Shown: positions 6,403-14,309 of the stretch, in pieces
Numbering within the stretch: position 1 is the stretch's first letter
How the letters are laid out: every line of letters starts with the position of its first letter
Assembly: GCA_036377075.1 (NCBI GenBank)
Contig: DASUZB010000087.1
Span: 1 to 28,868, forward strand
Origin: DASUZB01 sp036377075
Lineage (GTDB): Bacteria > Actinomycetota > CALGFH01
Direction of reading: 5' to 3'
DNA: 28,868 nt
The notes under the pieces: model-generated
What the model was told of the DNA's origin: nothing
What the model saw: the letters and a program-made list of their open reading frames with translations, nothing else
The model's database searches: none
Position numbers and translations under genes: made by a program

Positions 6403-7938
6403 TCACCCCTTACCCGGTCCCACGGAACCTGCGGACCCACGGCGGTGCTCGGTCTGCATCAGCTCGTCGCCCGCCGGGACCGGAGCCGTCCTGCCGCCGG
6501 GGGCGTCGTGCCGCACCACGACCGACTTGGTCTCCTGGTAGTAGTCGAGCGCCTCGGCGCCGTGCTCCTTGCCGTAGCCGCTCTGCTTCAGCCCCCCGAA
6601 GGGGAGCTCGTCGTAGACCTTGTTGACGGAGTTGACCCAGGTGTAGCCGGCCTCCAGCCGCTCGGCGGCCCACGACGCGCGGTGCAGGTCGCGGGTCCAG
6701 ATCGCCGAGCCGAGCCCGTACGGGGAGGCGTTGGCCCGCTCGATCGCCTCGTCGAGGTCGGCGACCCGCCAGATCGGCAGCGCCGGGCCGAAGGTCTCCT
6801 CGGTCGCCACCCGCGCGTCGGCGGGCGGCTCCAGCAGCAGGGTCGGCTGGTAGAAGTAGCCCGCGGCGTACCCCTCGCCCGCCGGCCGGCCGCCTCCGTG
6901 GAGGACCTTGGCGCCGCGGTCGACCGCGTCGGCGACCTGCCCCTCGATCTTCGCCCGCTGCGCCTGGGTGTGGAGCGGGCCCATCTGCACCCCGTCGGCG
7001 GTGCCCGGGCCCACGCGCAGCCTGGCCGCCTTGGCGACCAGCTTCTCGACCACCTCGTCGGCGACCCGCTCGAAGACGAACAGCCGCTTGGTGGCCAGGC
7101 ACGCCTGCCCGCAGTTGAAGAAGCGCCCCACGCTGGCGGCGCTCACCGCGCGGTCGAGGTCGGCGTCGTCGCAGATGATCATCGGGTCGGAGCCGCCCAG
7201 CTCGTGCGTGACGCGCTTGAGCTGCTCGGCCGCGGCCGCCATGGTGCGCTTGCCGACCGGCGTGGAGCCGGTGAAGGCGACCTTGCGGACCTGCGGGTGG
7301 ACGACCAGCGCCGCGCCGGCGACCGGCCCGGTCCCGGTCACCACGTTGAACGCTCCCGGCGGGACACCGGCCTCGTGGAGCAGCTCGGCCAGGCGCAGGG
7401 TGGTCAGCGGGGTCGTCTCGGCCGGCTTGGCGACCACCGTGTTGCCGGCCACCAGCGCCGGCCCGAGCTTGTTGGCCAGCAGCGTGGCGGGGAAGTTCCA
7501 CGGCACGATCGCGCCGACCACCCCGAGCGGCCGGCGCAGGACCAGGCCGTAGGCGCCCTCGTCGAGGTCGGGGACGTAGCCGCCGCGCAGGGCCTTGGCC
7601 AGGCCGGCGTAGTGCTCCAGCGTCTCCAGGCAGCGGGCGACCTCCAGGCGGGCCTCCCGCAGCGGCTTGCCCTGCTCCATGGTGAGCAGCCGGGTGAGCT
7701 CGTCGGTGTGGCCGCGGGCGTGCGCGACGGCCTGGTGGAGCACCGCGCCGCGCCGCGCGGCCGGCGTCGCCCACCAGCCCGGGAAGGCGGCCGCGGCGGC
7801 GCGGACGGCCACGTCGACGTCCTCGGCGGTGCCGGCGGGGACGGTCTCGACCAGCTCGCCGGTGGCCGGGTCGCGCACCTCCAGCGCCGCTGCCGCCGAG
7901 CCCTCCCGGAGGCGGCCGTCGACGAACATCGCCCTCAT
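6403..7938 (-). CDS. NAD(P)+-dependent aldehyde dehydrogenase (1)
   Basis: The 511-residue protein is a full ALDH: PWNFP with N148, K171 in AKPAETTP, the TGSTPVGK cofactor loop, the general base E246 in HELGGSDP, and nucleophile C280 in FFNCGQACLA. It also carries ETFGPALPI and the C-terminal PFGGLKQSGYGKEHG motif. It oxidises an aldehyde to an acid; in CoA-dependent aromatic pathways such an enzyme typically removes the semialdehyde formed on ring opening. The substrate here is inferred from context only. Its ATG overlaps the stop of the tetR gene by four bases (ATGA), so the two are co-translated. A C-terminal tail of about 30 residues is rich in Gly, Ala and Pro. It shares the cluster with a second, distinct ALDH. 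Confidence 0.85.
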   Translation of the reverse strand: MRAMFVDGRLREGSAAAALEVRDPATGELVETVPAGTAEDVDVAVRAAAAAFPGWWATPAARRGAVLHQAVAHARGHTDELTRLLTMEQGKPLREARLEVARCLETLEHYAGLAKALRGGYVPDLDEGAYGLVLRRPLGVVGAIVPWNFPATLLANKLGPALVAGNTVVAKPAETTPLTTLRLAELLHEAGVPPGAFNVVTGTGPVAGAALVVHPQVRKVAFTGSTPVGKRTMAAAAEQLKRVTHELGGSDPMIICDDADLDRAVSAASVGRFFNCGQACLATKRLFVFERVADEVVEKLVAKAARLRVGPGTADGVQMGPLHTQAQRAKIEGQVADAVDRGAKVLHGGGRPAGEGYAAGYFYQPTLLLEPPADARVATEETFGPALPIWRVADLDEAIERANASPYGLGSAIWTRDLHRASWAAERLEAGYTWVNSVNKVYDELPFGGLKQSGYGKEHGAEALDYYQETKSVVVRHDAPGGRTAPVPAGDELMQTEHRRGSAGSVGPGKG

Positions 7939-8603
7939 GGCTGGCTGCCCTCCTCGTGCCGCCGGCCCGGCCGGCCGGCCTGCTGGGCGCCGAGGAGCTG
8001 CAGCAGGCTCTCGAGGCAGCGCTCCTTGTAGCGGGCGTGGGACGCCTTCCAGTCGGGCTCCAGGAGCCAGCTCAGGAAGGTGCCGTCGATCTGGGCCCGC
8101 ATCGCCGCGGCGGCGGCCGCCGGGTCGGCGACCGCCAGGCCGCCGCGCGCCACCCCGTCGCGGATCACCTCCTCGTACAGGCCGTTGATGATCTCGGTCG
8201 AGAGGGTGGAGAGCCGGCTGAACGACGGCACCCTGGCGGCGTGCTCGATGAGGTCGATGTAGAGCAGGAAGAAGTCGCGGTTGCGCTCGGGGTCGATGAA
8301 GATCGCGTCCACCAGCGCGCCGATCACCTGGTGCGGGTCGTCCACGCCGGCGATCCGCTCGCGGATCCGCAGGCCGGTGCGCTCCAGGGCGTAGCGCATG
8401 GTGGTCAGGAACAGGTTCTCCTTGGTCTTGAAGTAGTACAGGACCATGCCCTTGCTCACGCCCGCCTCGTCGGCCACGTCCTGCAGCGACAGGCGGTGGC
8501 TGCCCTGGCGGGTGATCACCCGGTAGGCGCTGCGCAGCAGCGCCAGCGCGCGGGGGGACAGCTCCACCTGGTCGTCGAGGTCCTCGGCCTGCGTGCGTGC
8601 CAT
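7935..8603 (-). CDS. TetR family regulator of the catabolic block
   Basis: This 222-residue protein has an N-terminal TetR helix-turn-helix: LSLQDVADEAGVSKGMVLYYFKTKENLF at about residues 38-66, with the family-typical YYF at the recognition helix end. The C-terminal two thirds are helical and would bind a ligand, possibly an aryl-CoA or aryl acid. It lies within the aldehyde dehydrogenase/hydratase operon and is the only regulator in the block, which makes it the natural candidate to bind the CTGACCGGTCAG palindromes at 3918-3929, 10956-10975 and 15612-15625. One of these heads its own operon, so autoregulation is likely. GAGGAGGG precedes the ATG at 8603. Confidence 0.85.
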   Translation of the reverse strand: MARTQAEDLDDQVELSPRALALLRSAYRVITRQGSHRLSLQDVADEAGVSKGMVLYYFKTKENLFLTTMRYALERTGLRIRERIAGVDDPHQVIGALVDAIFIDPERNRDFFLLYIDLIEHAARVPSFSRLSTLSTEIINGLYEEVIRDGVARGGLAVADPAAAAAAMRAQIDGTFLSWLLEPDWKASHARYKERCLESLLQLLGAQQAGRPGRRHEEGSQP

Positions 8604-8613
8604 GCCGCCCTCC

Positions 8614-9384
8614 TCAGCGGCCGGCGTACTTGGGCGGCCGCTTCTCGGTGAACGCCATCATGCCCTCGCGGGCGTCGTCGGAGGAGAACAGCGGGGCGAG
8701 CTGGTCGAGCTCGGTGTGCAGGCCGTCGGCGAGGGGGCGGTCCAGGCCGTCGTGGACCGCCCGCTTGACGGCGGCGACGGCGAGCGGCGCGCCGCCGGCC
8801 AGCCCGGCCGCGAGCTCGGCGACGGTCCGGTCCAGCTCCTCGGGGGCGACCAGCCGGTCGACCATGCCCAGCCGCTCGGCCTCTTCCGGGGTGACGGTGC
8901 GGCCGCTGGTCATCAGCTCCAGGGCGCGGCCGCGCCCGATCAGGCGGGGCAGGCGCTGGGTGCCGCCGGTGCCGGGCAGCAGCCCGAGCGTCACCTCCGG
9001 CAGGCCGAGCCGGTAGCTGCCCTGGGCGGCGATGCGGACGTCGCACGCCAGCGCGATCTCGTAGCCGCCGCCGAGCGCGTGGCCGGCGATGGCGGCGACG
9101 AACACCGGCGCCCCGGCGGCGAAGCGGTCGAACACCTGGTGGGCGCGGCGGCACATCACCATGTTGTCGTCGGCGGAGCGCTCCAGGAAGCCCTTGACGT
9201 CGGCGCCGGCGGAGAAGAACTTCCGGCTGGCCGAGCGGACCACCCCGACCGCCACGCCGGCGCCGGCGACCTGGCCGATCGCCTCGTCGAGCTCCTCCAG
9301 GAAGGCCGGGTCGTAGCTGTTGGCGGGTGGGCGGTCCAGGGTGATCCAGCCGACCCGGTCCTCGATGGTGGCGGTTACCGACAT
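8614..9384 (-). CDS. Enoyl-CoA hydratase/isomerase family protein
   Basis: The 256-residue crotonase-fold protein has the oxyanion-hole segments FSAGADVKGF and AGHALGGGYEIALACD, and both catalytic glutamates of true hydratases can be recognised: E109 in GGYEIAL and E130 in GLPEVTLGLLPGTGG. It therefore probably adds water to a CoA-conjugated double bond, or opens or isomerises a ring epoxide product as PaaG/PaaB-pathway crotonases do. The ATG at 9384 has GGAGGAG five to six bases upstream. It lies 19 bases after aldehyde dehydrogenase 2 and 10 bases before tetR. The C-terminus (EGMMAFTEKRPPKYAGR) is the usual crotonase ending. Confidence 0.85.
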   Translation of the reverse strand: MSVTATIEDRVGWITLDRPPANSYDPAFLEELDEAIGQVAGAGVAVGVVRSASRKFFSAGADVKGFLERSADDNMVMCRRAHQVFDRFAAGAPVFVAAIAGHALGGGYEIALACDVRIAAQGSYRLGLPEVTLGLLPGTGGTQRLPRLIGRGRALELMTSGRTVTPEEAERLGMVDRLVAPEELDRTVAELAAGLAGGAPLAVAAVKRAVHDGLDRPLADGLHTELDQLAPLFSSDDAREGMMAFTEKRPPKYAGR

Positions 9385-9403
9385 CGCTGCTCCTCCCACG
9401 CTG

Positions 9404-10852
9404 CTAGCCGAGACCGCCGACCACGACGGACTTGAGCTCGGTGTACTCGGTCAGGGCCTCGAGGCCGTGCTCGCGGCCGAAGCCGCTGTCGCCGGTGCCG
9501 CCGAAGGGCAGCTCGTCGTAGCCGTAGTGGAGCTGGTTCACCCAGGTCACCCCGGCCTCCAGCTCGCGGGTGGCGCGGTCGATCGCCACCGCGGAGCGGG
9601 TCCAGATCGACGAGCCCAGCCCGTACTCCGTCGCGTTGGCCCGCTCGATCGCCTCGTCCAGGCCCTCCACCCGCCACACCGGCAGGACCGGCCCGAAGAC
9701 CTCCTCGGTGGCCAGGCGCGAGCCGGCCGGGACGTCGACGACCACCGCCGGCTGGAAGAAGTGGCCCGGCCCGTCCAGCGCCTCGCCGCCGACCAGCACC
9801 TTGGCGCCGCCGTCGACCGCGTCGGAGAGCTGCGCGGCCAGCAGGTCGCGCTGGTTGGCGGTGTGCAGCGGGCCGATCCGCAGCTTGGGCTTCTCCGCGC
9901 GGGTGTCACCAGGCCCGGGCTCGTAGCGGCCCACCCGTTGCGCCAGCTGGTCGACGAACGCGTCGTACACCCCGGCCTGGACGAACGCCCGCTTGGGCGC
10001 CAGGCAGGCCTGGCCGCAGTTCCAGTACCGGCCGATCTGGATGTTCTTGACCGCGGCGTCGAGGTCGGCGTCGTCCAGCACGATGGTGGGGTCGGAGCCG
10101 CCGAGCTCGAGGCTGACGTGCTTGAGGGCGGGGCCGGCGAGCTCCATGATGCGCCGGCCGGTGGCGGTCTGGCCGGTGAAGGCCACCCGCCGCACGCCCG
10201 CGTGGGCGACCAGGGCCTCGCCCGTGCCGGGGCCGCCGGTGACCACGTTGAGCACCCCCGGCGGCAGGCCGGCCTCGCTGGCCAGTTGCGCCACCCGCAG
10301 GGTGGTCAGCGGGGTGGTCTCCGCCGGCTTGGCGACCACCGTGTTGCCGGCGGCCAGGGCCGGGCCGACCTTGTTGGCCAGCAGGGTCAGCGGGAAGTTC
10401 CACGGCGTGATGGCGCCGACCACGCCGAGGGGCCGCCGCACCACCAGGCCGTAGGCGGGGCCGAACTGGCTGGGCAGCTCCTGGTAGCTGCCGCGCACCT
10501 TGGTGGCGGCCTCGGCGTAGTAGCGCAGCCCGTTGAGGAAGTGGCGCAGCTCGCCCTGCGCCTCCAGGGTCGGTTTGCCCTGCTCGCGGACCAGCAGCGC
10601 GACCAACTCGTCGGCGCTGGCCTCGCCGGCGTCGGCCAGGCGGCGCAGGTGCCCGGCGCGCTCGGCGGCGTCGGTCCGCCGCCAGCCCGCGAACGCCTCG
10701 GCCGCCGCGGTGACCGCCGCGTCGACCTCGGCCGCGGTCGCCTCGGGGATCTCGTCGATGGTCTCGCCGTTGGCGGGGTTGGCCACCGGGACACGCCGGC
10801 CACCGCCGGGGGTCGCCGTCCCGCCGATCCACATGTCGGCCACGATCCTCAT
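9404..10852 (-). CDS. NAD(P)+-dependent aldehyde dehydrogenase (2)
   Basis: This 482-residue ALDH has N152 in PWNFP, K175 in AKPAETTP, FTGQTATG, E249 in LELGGSDP and nucleophile C283 in YWNCGQACLA, plus EVFGPVLPV and PFGGTGDSGFGREHG. All catalytic residues are intact. It resembles aldehyde dehydrogenase 1 but is clearly diverged, so the two may oxidise different aldehydes or successive intermediates. The start is uncertain: the ATG at 10852 begins MRIVADMWIGG, but AAGGG directly abuts it; a GTG three codons later has better spacing. In-frame ATGs further upstream lie in a 21-bp tandem repeat and are unlikely. It is the first gene of the operon that follows the degenerate operator. Confidence 0.85.
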   Translation of the reverse strand: MRIVADMWIGGTATPGGGRRVPVANPANGETIDEIPEATAAEVDAAVTAAAEAFAGWRRTDAAERAGHLRRLADAGEASADELVALLVREQGKPTLEAQGELRHFLNGLRYYAEAATKVRGSYQELPSQFGPAYGLVVRRPLGVVGAITPWNFPLTLLANKVGPALAAGNTVVAKPAETTPLTTLRVAQLASEAGLPPGVLNVVTGGPGTGEALVAHAGVRRVAFTGQTATGRRIMELAGPALKHVSLELGGSDPTIVLDDADLDAAVKNIQIGRYWNCGQACLAPKRAFVQAGVYDAFVDQLAQRVGRYEPGPGDTRAEKPKLRIGPLHTANQRDLLAAQLSDAVDGGAKVLVGGEALDGPGHFFQPAVVVDVPAGSRLATEEVFGPVLPVWRVEGLDEAIERANATEYGLGSSIWTRSAVAIDRATRELEAGVTWVNQLHYGYDELPFGGTGDSGFGREHGLEALTEYTELKSVVVGGLG

Positions 10853-10867
10853 CCCTTCGCCGTCGTG

Positions 10868-10909
10868 GGCCTCGCGCGCTCCAGGCATGGCCTCGCGCGC
10901 TTCAGGCAT
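10868..10909. repeat. 21-bp tandem repeat, two copies
   Basis: The unit 10868-10888 (GGCCTCGCGCGC...CAGGCAT) is repeated at 10889-10909 with one mismatch (C/T). It lies in the leader between the operator and the start of aldehyde dehydrogenase 2. If read in the gene frame it would encode two 7-residue repeats (MPEAREA, MPGAREA), each beginning with ATG, which confuses start prediction. Confidence 0.8.
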
Positions 10910-10955
10910 GGCCGCCGCCCGGCCACGAGCTCCGACCAAGCCTGTATGGTGCCAT

Positions 10956-10975
10956 CTGACTGACCGGATGGTCGA
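10956..10975 (-). promoter_or_regulatory. Degenerate TetR-type operator before aldehyde dehydrogenase 2
   Basis: The sequence CTGACTGACCGG followed by ATGGTCGA keeps one perfect half of the palindrome seen at 3918-3929 and 15612-15625, and shares with the 3918 copy the extended TGACTGACCGG arm (there in reverse orientation). The other half is degenerate. It lies about 100 bases before the gene start, just outside the livM stop, where an operon promoter would be expected. Confidence 0.5.
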
Positions 10976-10979
10976 GCCG

Positions 10980-12026
10980 TCACGACGACGGGCGCCCGGC
11001 CCGGGAGCGGGCCAGCCGGGCCAGCCGGGCCACGAAGTCGACCACGGCGGGGACCGCGCCCCGCTTGAAGCCCAGGAAGAGCCCGATGATCAGCAGGCCG
11101 TACATGACGGTTCGTAGCTGCTCGAAGTCGACCAGGACCTCGTCGAGCGCGGCGAACACGACCGTTCCCAGCACGGGTCCGAGCAGGGTTCCGAGCCCGC
11201 CGAAGGCGAGCATCACCAGGACGCGGACGTCGACGTAGCCGAAGTCGAAGGTCGAGGGGCTGATGAACCCCTGGCTGTGCGCGTAGACGGCGCCCGTGAC
11301 GCCGAGCATGGCGGAGCCGACCAGGCCGGCGTAGACCCGGTAGCGGGCCACGTCGACCCCGGCCAGCTCGGCGGCGACCTCGTTGTCGCGGAGCGCGCGG
11401 AAGGCCCACCCGACGTGGGACCGCTGCAGCGCGCGGAACACGACCAGGAAGGCGACGAGCATGCCGAGGAACAGGTAGTAGGCGGCGACGCGGTCCTGCA
11501 GGAAGGTGCCCGAGCCGGCGGAGACGACCAGGCCGGTCTCGCCGCCCGTCAGCTCCCGCTGGCCCAGTAGGAGGTTGCCGAAGGAGAGGGAGAAGGTGAG
11601 CGTCACGATGCCGGTGAAGATCACGTCCAGCGAGCGGCGCACCGCGACCCAGCTGAGGAATCCCCCCAGGGCGGTGGCCAGTGCCGTGGCCAGCACCAGC
11701 CCAACGGCCATGGGCAGCTTGGCCCTGTCAGCCAGGATCGCGGAGGTGTAGCCGCCCACCCCGGCCAGCGCGCCGACGCACAGGAACAGCTGGTTGGTGC
11801 TGCCGAAGATGACGTTGAAGGCGACGGCGTAGGCGCCGAAGACCAGGGCGTCGACGGCCAGCCGCATCAGGTACCGCGAGTCGCCCAGCCACAGGGGGGC
11901 CAGGGCGAGCACGGCGCCGGTGGCGGCGATCGGCCAGAAGGACCGGGTCAGCGACCGCGGTGGCCGGGCGCTGACGCCGAGGGGCGCGGCGTCGGCCTCG
12001 ACCTTCGCGCCGGGCTCGGCGGTCAC
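10980..12026 (-). CDS. livM: Branched-chain-amino-acid-type ABC transporter permease LivM
   Basis: The 348-residue protein is a hydrophobic permease with about nine to ten membrane segments and LivM-family hallmarks: FNVIFGSTNQLFLCVGALAGVG near the start and the cytoplasmic loop RSHVGWAFRALRDNEVAAELAGVDV, which carries the ATPase-contact helix. It would pair with LivH to form the channel. The GTG at 12026 follows the livH stop by two bases and has GGGAGGT just upstream. Transporters of this HAAT family import amino acids but also aromatic acids. With catabolic genes directly downstream and a shared operator, aromatic acid uptake is the more likely job here. Confidence 0.85.
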   Translation of the reverse strand: MTAEPGAKVEADAAPLGVSARPPRSLTRSFWPIAATGAVLALAPLWLGDSRYLMRLAVDALVFGAYAVAFNVIFGSTNQLFLCVGALAGVGGYTSAILADRAKLPMAVGLVLATALATALGGFLSWVAVRRSLDVIFTGIVTLTFSLSFGNLLLGQRELTGGETGLVVSAGSGTFLQDRVAAYYLFLGMLVAFLVVFRALQRSHVGWAFRALRDNEVAAELAGVDVARYRVYAGLVGSAMLGVTGAVYAHSQGFISPSTFDFGYVDVRVLVMLAFGGLGTLLGPVLGTVVFAALDEVLVDFEQLRTVMYGLLIIGLFLGFKRGAVPAVVDFVARLARLARSRAGRPSS

Positions 12027-12028
12027 GG

Positions 12029-12877
12029 CTACCTCCCCAGCAGGCCGCGTGGCCGCACGACGATGGTGAGCGCCGCCGCCGCCAGCAGCACGATGGTGGT
12101 GACGTACTGCCCGATGTAGAAGGCGCTCACCGTGCTGACGACGCCCAGGAGCACGCCGGCGAGGAAGGCGCCCGCGACGCTGCCCAGGCCGCCGACGACC
12201 GCGACGATCAGGGCAAGGATGGTGAAGTCGAACCCGGCCGTCACGCTCACCGGCGAGGTCATCGAGCGGGTCACGGCAACCAGCCCCGCCAGGGCGCCGC
12301 TGGCCGCGAAGATGAAGGTACGGACCGCCGCCGGGTTGATCCCGACCAGCCGCGCGCCCACCTCGTCCTGGATCACGGCGTGGGCGGCGCGCCCCGGGGT
12401 GGTGGCGCGCAGGGCCAGCAGCAGGGCGGCCACCGCGAGCGAGACGCCCGTGGCCCACAGGCTTCCCACCCGCATGCTCACGCCGAGGATCGGCACGGCC
12501 TCGCCGCCGATCGCCAGCCGCAGGGCCCCGTCCGGATAGCGCCACAGCAGCAGCCCGTCGATGACGAAGGCCACCCCCAGGGTGAGCAGCAGGCCCAGGA
12601 GCACCCGCCGCTCGCTCCGCTGCCGGTACACGGGCAGCATCAAGGTCCGGTCGATGACGACGCCGACGGCCGCGGCCGCCAGCAGCCCGGCCGCCGCCGC
12701 CACCAGCGCCGGCGCACCGCCGGAGAGGGCGACCGCCGCCACCATCGCCGCCAGCACGGCCATCTGGCCGTACGCCAGGTTGAGGACGCCCCCCAGGCCG
12801 TAGACCAGGGTCATGCCCACGCCCAGCAGCCCGAACTGGAGGCCCAGGACGATCCCGTCCAGGACGACGGCCTTCAT
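12029..12877 (-). CDS. livH: Branched-chain-amino-acid-type ABC transporter permease LivH
   Basis: This is a 282-residue LivH-family permease. It starts with a membrane helix that leads into the family motif GLGGVLNLAYGQMAVLAAM, and has the cytoplasmic loop RAAHAVIQDEVGARLVGINPAAV that couples to the ATPases and VVGGLGSVAGAFLAGVLLG towards the end. About eight membrane segments are visible. The ATG at 12877 overlaps the livF stop (ATGA). It forms the permease heterodimer with LivM encoded immediately downstream. Confidence 0.87.
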   Translation of the reverse strand: MKAVVLDGIVLGLQFGLLGVGMTLVYGLGGVLNLAYGQMAVLAAMVAAVALSGGAPALVAAAAGLLAAAAVGVVIDRTLMLPVYRQRSERRVLLGLLLTLGVAFVIDGLLLWRYPDGALRLAIGGEAVPILGVSMRVGSLWATGVSLAVAALLLALRATTPGRAAHAVIQDEVGARLVGINPAAVRTFIFAASGALAGLVAVTRSMTSPVSVTAGFDFTILALIVAVVGGLGSVAGAFLAGVLLGVVSTVSAFYIGQYVTTIVLLAAAALTIVVRPRGLLGR

Positions 12878-13572
12878 GCCACGCCCAGGTACGCCCGGCG
12901 GACCTCGGGGTTGCGCGCCAGGTCCTGGGACGCGCCCTCGAAGCGGATGCGGCCGTTCTCGAGCACGTACCCGCGGTCGGCCACCGAGAGGGCCAGCGGC
13001 ACCTGCTGCTCGGCGACCAGCAGCGTCATGCCCCGCTCCTTGAGGACCCGCAGCGCTTCGTACGCGCTCGTCGCCAGCTTGGGGGCCAGGCCCGTGGTGG
13101 GCTCGTCGAGCATGAGCAGGCGGGGTCGGGACACCAGGGCCCGGCCCACCGCCAGCATCTGCTGCTCGCCGCCGCTGAGGCTGCCGGCTGGCTGCCTGCG
13201 CCGTTCCTGCAGGCGGGGGAACAGGTCGAAGACGAGCTCGACGGCGGACGGGTCGGGCCGGCGTGGGAAGGCGCCGAGCGCCAGGTTCTCGTGCACGCTC
13301 ATGCCGGGGAAGAGGTGGCGCTCGGCCGGCACGTAGGCCAAGCCCGCCCGCGCGACGCGGTGGGCCGGACGGCCGGTGATGTCCTCGCCGTCGAAGCGCA
13401 CCCGGCCCGCGGAGACCGGCAGCATCCCGCACAGCGCCCGGAACAGGGTCGTCTTCCCCGCGCCGTTGGACCCGATGATGGCGACGGCCTGGCCCGCGCC
13501 AACCTCGACGTCGACGCCTTCCACGACGTTCTCTCCCAGGTAGCCGGCGGCGAGGCCGGACACCTCAAGCAT
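12874..13572 (-). CDS. livF: ABC transporter ATP-binding protein LivF
   Basis: The 232-residue ATPase has Walker A GSNGAGKTT, the Q-loop region around LAYVPAERHLFPGMSV (typical of LivF), signature LSGGEQQ, Walker B LLMLDEPTTGL and a switch-region EQQ where many ABC proteins have a His (LLVAEQQVPLAL), also usual in LivF. It powers transport through LivHM at the cytoplasmic membrane. The ATG at 13572 overlaps the livG stop by eight bases. Length is normal for the family. Confidence 0.9.
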   Translation of the reverse strand: MLEVSGLAAGYLGENVVEGVDVEVGAGQAVAIIGSNGAGKTTLFRALCGMLPVSAGRVRFDGEDITGRPAHRVARAGLAYVPAERHLFPGMSVHENLALGAFPRRPDPSAVELVFDLFPRLQERRRQPAGSLSGGEQQMLAVGRALVSRPRLLMLDEPTTGLAPKLATSAYEALRVLKERGMTLLVAEQQVPLALSVADRGYVLENGRIRFEGASQDLARNPEVRRAYLGVA

Positions 13573-14302
13573 CGTGACCCTGGCCGAGGTAGGCCTCGAT
13601 CACGTCGGGGTGGCGCATGACGACCTCCGGCGCACCCTCGGCCAGCGTCCTGCCGAAGTTGAGGACGATCACCCGCTCGGCCAGGCTCATCACCGCCTGC
13701 ATGACGTGCTCCACCCAGATGATGGTGACCCCAAGTGTGTCACGGGCGCTGCGCACGATCTGCAGGGAGGCGGCCAGTTCCACGTCGTTGAGTCCCGCCA
13801 TCACCTCGTCGATCAGCAGCAGCCGCGGCCGACCCGCCAGCGCCTTCGCCAGCTCGAGGAACCGCTGCTGGTGGAGGTTGAGGCTGCCCACGGGCTGGTC
13901 GGCCCGGCGCTCGAGGCCGACGAAGGCCAGCGCCTCCTGCGCACGCGAGATCGCCTGCGGCTCGGCCACCACCCCGCCGCCGTGGCCGAACATGGCGCCC
14001 AGCACGACGTTCTCCAGGGTCGTCATGGACCCGAACGTCAGCGGGGTCTGCATCACCGTCGCGATCCCGCGCCGCCGGACCCGGTGGGCGGCGAGCCCGT
14101 CGACCCGCTCGCCGGCCAGCGTCACCGTCCCGGCGGAGGGGCGCTCGAGGCCGCCGATGGTCTTCAGCAGGGTGCTCTTGCCGGCGCCGTTGGGGCCGAC
14201 GATGGCGAGGATCTCGCCCTCGTCGACCCCGAACGTGACGCCGTCGACGGCCGGGAGGCCACCGAAACGCTTCTCCAGCGCGTCGACCGCGAGCAGCGTC
14301 AT
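13565..14302 (-). CDS. livG: ABC transporter ATP-binding protein LivG
   Basis: This 245-residue ATPase has Walker A GPNGAGKST, a LivG-like motif TVMQTPLTFGSMTTLENV, Walker B LLLIDEVMAGLN and the H-loop in IIWVEHVMQAVMSL. The signature region reads SLNLHQQRFLELAKAL, so the usual LSGGQ is replaced by LNLHQ; LivG proteins often vary here, but this form is on the divergent side. The DEVMAGLN box replaces DEPAAGLN in the same way. It pairs with LivF. Its ATG at 14302 is seven bases after the stop of the binding-protein gene. Confidence 0.88.
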   Translation of the reverse strand: MTLLAVDALEKRFGGLPAVDGVTFGVDEGEILAIVGPNGAGKSTLLKTIGGLERPSAGTVTLAGERVDGLAAHRVRRRGIATVMQTPLTFGSMTTLENVVLGAMFGHGGGVVAEPQAISRAQEALAFVGLERRADQPVGSLNLHQQRFLELAKALAGRPRLLLIDEVMAGLNDVELAASLQIVRSARDTLGVTIIWVEHVMQAVMSLAERVIVLNFGRTLAEGAPEVVMRHPDVIEAYLGQGHDA

Positions 14303-14309
14303 GCCCCGG

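Noticed and set aside
7935..8603. The catabolic tetR as part of an efflux system
   Set aside because: Its neighbours are catabolic enzymes with four-base overlaps and there is no efflux gene in the operon; the shared operators favour catabolic control.
829..10963. Long plus-strand open frames across the catabolic block (for example 829-2328, 4910-6541, 6349-8031, 9320-10963)
   Set aside because: They lie antisense to genes with full family motifs, have low-complexity Arg/Gly/Ala/Val/Gln-rich translations, and follow from the scarcity of stop codons in very GC-rich DNA.
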